Positions 22,901 through 26,055 of a stretch of DNA of 26,055 bases are shown here, in pieces. Location of the stretch: IMG/VR virus record IMGVR_UViG_3300020445_000059, positions 1 through 26,055 of that record; one strand, written 5' to 3'. The translations under genes and the position numbers were made by a program. The stretch is from a virus. Every line of letters starts with the position of its first letter. Positions within the stretch are counted from its first letter, which is position 1. Under the pieces are notes generated by a model. The model made no database searches and was not told the origin of the DNA. It saw only the letters and a list, made by a program, of their open reading frames with translations.

Positions 22901-23899
22901 CCTTGTCCATGTCAAACCACCCATCTGTATAGTGTCGATGGCGACATCATATGTCCACGGTCTATCATTCCATTGGAGTTTAAGTACCACCGTTGCGGTA
23001 CCAGTACCAGTTGCAACTAAGTTTCCACTAGCATCAAACTGAACACTAAGAGTCCCATTGCTAAGAGTTGACTCGTAGACAGGTATCCTATCAGGGAAAC
23101 AGTTCTCTACACATATCTCAGACTTGTTACCACTCCATCCTTGAGGCCAGTATGCTTCACAGTCTGCCTTGGGTGGCTTCCATCCACCACCAAAGTAAGG
23201 TCTGAACATACACTCAAGTGCATTACGTACACACTCATTCCATTTATCATCCTTGTCTGATCTGATCTTACAATATAATTTCTCTTTAGTTTCTATATTC
23301 TCCCACCATCCTGGTGGTCCTTTACCATCTTGTGAGTAGTCAGGTAACTCTCTTGCTTTTGATTTCTGTAGGAGAGAGAACACCTCATCACATTGATCGT
23401 CTGGGTCACCAGTAGTAACGATCCATGTCATATCTCCTGTAGTAGGCCACTTAATTGTCAGAGTGGGAGTGGGATGCTTCAACCCAATGAGATCCAACAC
23501 TGGACCTGGTCCATCTATTAAAGGTATCCTAAGAGTAGGAGGTGGTGGTGGATCTATAGGAGGTGGTGGAGTTAGAGGTGGTAGTGTTGGATAACATCTA
23601 CCAACTAACTGTTGAATAATTTCAGGAGGTGTAAGAGGTTTCTCTTTTTCAGGTGGATCAAATGTTGGTGGTGGAAAGAGTTGGTCTAATGGGTTAGGTT
23701 CTAACTCAGGTGGTAACGCATAACATCTTCCAACTAAATTTCTTATTACATCTCCAGGCTCTGGACCTGGTGTTGTGCCTGAGGATCCAGTCCCAGGTGG
23801 AGTCGCAGGATTAGCTCCGTCAAGAGGATTTGGTACCAACAATGGTCCCATATCATCGTAACATCTTGCTACTATATCTCTAATATCCTGAGCAGACAT
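19922..23899 (-). CDS. Large virion appendage protein with DUF4114-like domain (1325 aa)
   Basis: A 1325-aa protein without signal peptide. The first 120 residues hold three Pro-rich repeats, each with an I-x-x-x-[VL]-[AG]-R-C-Y core (cysteines at 13, 59 and 102) followed by segments such as EPNPLD. Residues 160-270 are Cys-rich. At 431-446 and 496-511 (LFRFYSSSKVDTFLTT and LHRFFSSNPFDHKYAI) two repeats look like DUF5648 units. Residues about 545-700 resemble DUF4114: GFFLIPNG (601-608) and WEDLLNGDDDYNDL (671-684), the acidic core that may bind calcium. The rest is beta-rich. I infer a tail fibre, whisker or other surface adhesin, since domain mixing of this kind is typical of such proteins. 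It follows the 2OG oxygenase after 24 bases. Confidence 0.65.
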   Translation of the reverse strand: MSAQDIRDIVARCYDDMGPLLVPNPLDGANPATPPGTGSSGTTPGPEPGDVIRNLVGRCYALPPELEPNPLDQLFPPPTFDPPEKEKPLTPPEIIQQLVGRCYPTLPPLTPPPPIDPPPPPTLRIPLIDGPGPVLDLIGLKHPTPTLTIKWPTTGDMTWIVTTGDPDDQCDEVFSLLQKSKARELPDYSQDGKGPPGWWENIETKEKLYCKIRSDKDDKWNECVRNALECMFRPYFGGGWKPPKADCEAYWPQGWSGNKSEICVENCFPDRIPVYESTLSNGTLSVQFDASGNLVATGTGTATVVLKLQWNDRPWTYDVAIDTIQMGGLTWTRTGRSGEEIKTLNITGAGTTSITMNGNSGGFSIVDNNTRICMRDLDGTDCNANFIITNANINGDHAYDNQGAKAGYSLTQTAPLFWVLRDEIPGVTRKLFRFYSSSKVDTFLTTNPGSPDSEGAGERAMMNANGMGSGEVIGHVFPTATAMNSYLAEGEQAESLHRFFSSNPFDHKYAIDGDFIGGLPKKIPDRYAYRIPADPIADLNIEMDVEKGDSSYNSATGFYLADETGPKWGRIVVTSARGGLEMYSAYVPTAKMKQYRGGTMGFFLIPNGANTNTLTANQEITFEPLNAPYDGGFRGTGINSSQNNYCMFSDRLWNPNDKEHTKWHGKSQQHWEDLLNGDDDYNDLRFWHRLGWTYGGFKYEGVQCYVYGVQAPPKVFRKIDTKTKCDTRILKESFKDVMVRRMDCGEKLPNFQTNDVDWECDTCTGGYAIRLHDDQTIEAAPGGGSFRFISMGGIVGGLFGDCMKFTMKMKKNGVDIFTKQYEAKFWPKLGADLYDQDITLATDDTLTLQLVSIDSGPVTGDIALECAFYNLETTEFDSNFKLRLGTLSHDNVIGSTGGNPTVKQIQAPAGEGEVTGIAFSFRPTNRQEFEWEAGSKYGDTLPAPTAWTNSTVYTRGDRVLYTDNTTDPQNPVTYGPFQAVQNISAGLIAPTHTSGINAQGWHYINGVNVAWPEDTVPDPGYPYTYVWAQGAPVRMHGTMQQNPQLPGNTRMLNNNLMPSITGGYIDTGYTYDKNPYQSSDILQSYLYRSVTGTYNHLLEEFLFTRFETLQGSGISAANKDILIKAAPTTFARGKVPWYNLGANSIGTQYTNAVTSTWNRTNYFSPITFIHDYTLDNFHGTGGSSYADACKIRVGITFYPVLVDTVTESKQVHYWQAVIQLIDVINVGAGYTKAVEFVLSWPPERDPITEDPTQTPYYPDQESNFSFPQGRVVSWWENEDVVKRSPKEAFYQESHNKNSVVWYSGTDRTKFRVKFKVTVTSVTAAP

Positions 23900-23923
23900 A
23901 AACTATTTTATCCTACACTATAT

Positions 23924-24550
23924 TTAGAGCAGTGGAATGAGAGAAAATGAATCGTCAGGGACTGAAGGCTCATCTAAGATATCAAATCCTATTGTGATCC
24001 TAGGTCCACTGTAATCATTATTCACTACTACTTTATGAACCCTATCACCTGGTCCAAAATATATGTTACCTACACTATTGTTTATAAAGTATTCTTCTTC
24101 CCCCTTGAAGACTGTTGTAGTGTCCTTAGGATCGATACTTACATACCCATGCCAAGGATAATCATGTCCATGCCAATCTAATACTTCATTAGGAGTGTGA
24201 TAATTTATCCACGACTGCATCCACAGTGGTTGACCATCCTCCATCTTACATGTGACAGGATTCATACTGTTTCTAACTATAGTCCTGATATCTCTGTAAA
24301 GTAACCAGAATAAAGGACTAGGTGATGTCAATGCGAACACATTATAAAAACTAAATCCAGACTGGTGCTCAGTCTGGCTTAGAGTTGAGTCATGATTAGG
24401 AAAGGTATTCTTAAACACTCTATAGGCACGAGCAACCTGATGTTTTAATTCTTCTGGTTGCTTTACTACTACTTCAGATTTATACAGACTCCAGTCCTTA
24501 CCGTAATCAATTCTTACTGGTGGTAGGTTTCTAAATTCAGTGGGGGTCAT
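23924..24550 (-). CDS. 2OG-Fe(II) oxygenase-like protein (208 aa)
   Basis: A 208-aa protein with the core of a 2OG-Fe(II) oxygenase: H127-G-H129-D in DWHGHDYPWHGYVSID, then GNIYFGPGDRVHKVVV with H172, and R184 in SGPRITIGFD. The HxH or HD pair, distal His and Arg are as expected for iron and 2-oxoglutarate. The N-terminal half (FRNLPPVRIDYGKDWSLYKS) has no family assignment. The ATG lies inside the end of the short membrane-peptide ORF, so both may be coupled. It lies between the halogenase-like gene and the 1325-aa virion protein. The substrate is unknown; modification of the neighbouring proteins or of a host metabolite are both possible. Confidence 0.75.
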   Translation of the reverse strand: MTPTEFRNLPPVRIDYGKDWSLYKSEVVVKQPEELKHQVARAYRVFKNTFPNHDSTLSQTEHQSGFSFYNVFALTSPSPLFWLLYRDIRTIVRNSMNPVTCKMEDGQPLWMQSWINYHTPNEVLDWHGHDYPWHGYVSIDPKDTTTVFKGEEEYFINNSVGNIYFGPGDRVHKVVVNNDYSGPRITIGFDILDEPSVPDDSFSLIPLL

Positions 24551-24623
24551 ATCTATTGATGACTGAATAAACTATCGCTGTTGAGATGAGGATGATAATA
24601 ATCCCTGTTAATAATAAATGCAC
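24537..24623 (-). CDS. Very short membrane-peptide ORF (28 aa, GTG start)
   Basis: Between the halogenase-like and 2OG oxygenase genes, a 28-codon frame starts with GTG at 24621-24623 and stops with TGA at 24537-24539. An SD of AAGAGG lies five bases before the GTG, an ideal spacing. The predicted peptide has a hydrophobic core of about 20 residues (LLLTGIIIILISTAIVYSVI) and a short charged end (NRYDPH), like a single-pass membrane peptide. It fills the 74-base gap and overlaps the next gene by 14 bases in another frame. No upstream ATG is in frame. Conservation in relatives would be the proof. Confidence 0.5.
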   Translation of the reverse strand: MHLLLTGIIIILISTAIVYSVINRYDPH

Positions 24624-24624
24624 G

Positions 24625-25866
24625 TTAACCTCTTGTGTATGGTGACCAGTCTGGATCTATCTTACCAAGCCAATGTGTTGCTGGTATAGATTCATAGTCA
24701 TGTCCTAACAAATTGTAATAACAATTCATCACGGATGGGAAGGAGAAGTAACTATAGTTATATGTCTTACCATACATCCTAGCGTTTGCCATAGATGAAT
24801 TCATACACAGTTGTCTCCAGTTACCCTTCTCACCCATCTCTATAATATTATTTAACGTCCTCTTATGAATCATTAAGTCAGGACTATTCCATAACTCCTT
24901 AGCATACTGCCAGAAAGGTGTGTCATATACTGATCCCTGAGAGTAATGGTATAAAAGGAAGGCAGCATTCTCTTCAATGTCTCTCTGATTCTCCTTAACA
25001 ATAGTATCAAGAGGTATCCCTTGATTAATATGCTGCATCGTACGGTCTGCCCATACCATATAACCTGTGACAGATGTCGCTTCCATTGGTTCAATGAAGA
25101 AGTATTTGTTTCCATTGAGGAAGATCCTATCATCTATGACAGGATTCTTTGCCATGTAATTGTGGAAAGATCTCCAACCAATAATAGTATGAGAACCAAA
25201 CTGCTCTTCAAAATTCTTTAGTGCATCTTCATCAGATGTTATCTCAGTATTGAATAGGTAACCAACTGAAGTCCTACTCTGTAATGGTATACGGAAACAC
25301 CACCCATCTTTAGTAGCAATAGTCTTTGTTGTGCAGAAGACATCACTATAGGCATCAGTCTCGGCCAGTAGTACTCTGTTGAGAGGATTTATCAGCGTCT
25401 CGTAGTTCTTGAATGACTGTGAGGTGCATTGCTTACCACTGAAGGGTGATCCTCCACAATCATAGATGTAATTGGCATCAATATTATATCCTACCTTACC
25501 TTCCTTGAGTGTAAAGTATTGTCCCATGTCATCACAGAATTTCTGGGGATCAAAGTGCATTGAGACTCTATGCATTCCAAACTCATGGAACCATGACTTA
25601 CCTGTCTCACCCCATCCTTCATAGTCTATACCTGTCTTGACTGTTTGATCCCAGTCTGCACTCTTCCATGTAGGCCAACAGCGTGGGTCTGATGTCTGAA
25701 AATCTACTAACAAATCTAACATGTTAGGCCACGACCCTGATCCTACAGGTTCAATTGGTGAGTCGGGATCATAATGAATTTCAATCTCGGTCTTAGGATA
25801 GTGTGCCTTCCATGCCATCGCAGTTATAATACCTGCTAATCCTTTACCAATTATAGCAATCTTCAT
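24625..25866 (-). CDS. Tryptophan-halogenase-like flavoprotein
   Basis: A 413-aa protein of the flavin-dependent halogenase family. The FAD Rossmann motif is IGKGLAG at the start (GxGxxG at 7-12). VKTGIDYEGW (76-85) carries K77 at the place of the catalytic lysine of PrnA. The WxWxIP motif appears as GWCFRIPLQSRTSVGYLF (188-205), with Phe for the second Trp. FFIEPMEATSVTG (256-268) has E262 at the place of the catalytic Glu. The family usually has 500-540 residues, so this is short, mainly at the C-terminus. The substrate is unknown. The ATG directly follows the U-tract of the psbA terminator, and no SD is visible. The Rossmann motif just after the start supports this start. It lies downstream of psbA. 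Confidence 0.82.
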   Translation of the reverse strand: MKIAIIGKGLAGIITAMAWKAHYPKTEIEIHYDPDSPIEPVGSGSWPNMLDLLVDFQTSDPRCWPTWKSADWDQTVKTGIDYEGWGETGKSWFHEFGMHRVSMHFDPQKFCDDMGQYFTLKEGKVGYNIDANYIYDCGGSPFSGKQCTSQSFKNYETLINPLNRVLLAETDAYSDVFCTTKTIATKDGWCFRIPLQSRTSVGYLFNTEITSDEDALKNFEEQFGSHTIIGWRSFHNYMAKNPVIDDRIFLNGNKYFFIEPMEATSVTGYMVWADRTMQHINQGIPLDTIVKENQRDIEENAAFLLYHYSQGSVYDTPFWQYAKELWNSPDLMIHKRTLNNIIEMGEKGNWRQLCMNSSMANARMYGKTYNYSYFSFPSVMNCYYNLLGHDYESIPATHWLGKIDPDWSPYTRG

Positions 25867-25871
25867 AAAAA

Positions 25872-25893
25872 AAGAGGGTCATTAGACCCTCTT
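25872..25893 (-). terminator. Terminator after psbA
   Basis: AAGAGGGTC and GACCCTCTT form a perfect 9-bp stem with a four-base loop. On the minus strand it is followed by a run of T that ends at the ATG of the halogenase-like gene. It lies 21 bases after the psbA stop and should end psbA transcripts, with leakage giving the downstream message. Confidence 0.85.
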
Positions 25894-25914
25894 ACTATAA
25901 CACATGAATTGGAA

Positions 25915-26055
25915 TTAGCCAACAGCAGGTGCGATTAAAGCAACTTCACTGGTCTCAGCAGATGCTAAGTCAAGTGGGAAGTTGTGAGCATTACGCTCGT
26001 GCATTACTTCCATTCCTAAGTTTGCTCTGTTAAGCACGTCACCCCAAGTAGGAAC
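25915..26055 (-). CDS. psbA: Photosystem II D1 protein, C-terminal end only
   Basis: The right edge cuts this gene; the last 46 codons are visible. They read [20 protein letters not shown], then [20 protein letters not shown] and end in IAPAVG, which is the C-terminus of D1. The Mn4CaO5 cluster ligands H332, E333, H337, D342 and the carboxylate of Ala344 (standard D1 numbering) are all present. The CtpA processing site lies after DLA, leaving a short extension. Cyanophage psbA keeps photosynthesis running during infection as host D1 turns over. The stop is TAA at 25915-25917, and the terminator follows. The 5' part and promoter are outside the window. Confidence 0.97.
   Translation of the reverse strand, partial: VPTWGDVLNRANLGMEVMHERNAHNFPLDLASAETSEVALIAPAVG

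Noticed and set aside
23905-23925. CTAAATATAG and GATAAAAT upstream of the 1325-aa gene as promoter
   Set aside because: It is one or more mismatches from the late consensus and no -35 is properly spaced. Probably AT-rich spacer.

Overview
This window comes from the genome of a T4-like myovirus that infects marine cyanobacteria (a cyanomyovirus). The evidence is a packed set of T4-type virion genes (gp26, gp54-like, gp4, gp48, gp53, gp32, gp33-like) together with genes typical of cyanophages: psbA (photosystem II D1), phoH, thyX, pyrE, a glutaredoxin, a tryptophan-halogenase-like flavoprotein and three 2OG-Fe(II) oxygenases. Nearly all genes lie on the minus strand and overlap by ATGA, TGATG or TAATG junctions. 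Only gp48 and gp53 (9063-10813) lie on the plus strand. No tRNA, CRISPR array, insertion sequence or attachment site is visible. No gap between genes exceeds about 130 bases.

Region 1 (1-9016, minus strand; transcription runs from high to low coordinates) is a tail and baseplate-hub block. It holds gp4 (head completion), an unassigned 159-aa protein, a gp54-like tube initiator, gp26, a 61-aa gp51-position protein, two very large paralogous tape-measure-like proteins (1001 and 990 aa), and the start of a gp27-like hub gene cut by the left edge. The gp26/61-aa junction carries a T TTT TTC heptamer in the correct register, six bases before the gp26 stop codon, and the -1 frame runs open into the next gene. 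This looks like the G/GT programmed frameshift of tail assembly chaperones, placed directly before the tape-measure genes where such a system is expected. It is the most interesting observation in the window.

Region 2 (9063-10870, plus strand) holds gp48 and gp53 and ends in a bidirectional terminator. A TATAAATA late promoter for gp48 lies inside gp4, and a matching minus-strand motif lies inside gp48, so the divergent units overlap.

Region 3 (10900-18708, minus strand) is a replication and metabolism block. In transcription order it has a glutaredoxin, an AT-hook-like protein, small conserved proteins, pyrE, a 2OG oxygenase, a small membrane protein, thyX, phoH, a RecB/MGME1-like exonuclease, another 2OG oxygenase, a gp33-like late transcription factor, a DUF1825-like protein, gp32 with its own sigma70-like promoter, and a secreted histidine-rich protein. 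Together these point to nucleotide supply, DNA maintenance and late-transcription control.

Region 4 (18731-26055, minus strand) holds the end of psbA followed by a terminator, the halogenase-like gene, a very short membrane-peptide ORF with a GTG start, a 2OG oxygenase, a 1325-aa probable virion appendage protein, two small unknown genes, and a small exported beta-barrel-like protein with its own late promoter and a structured leader. That last gene is closed by a strong terminator.
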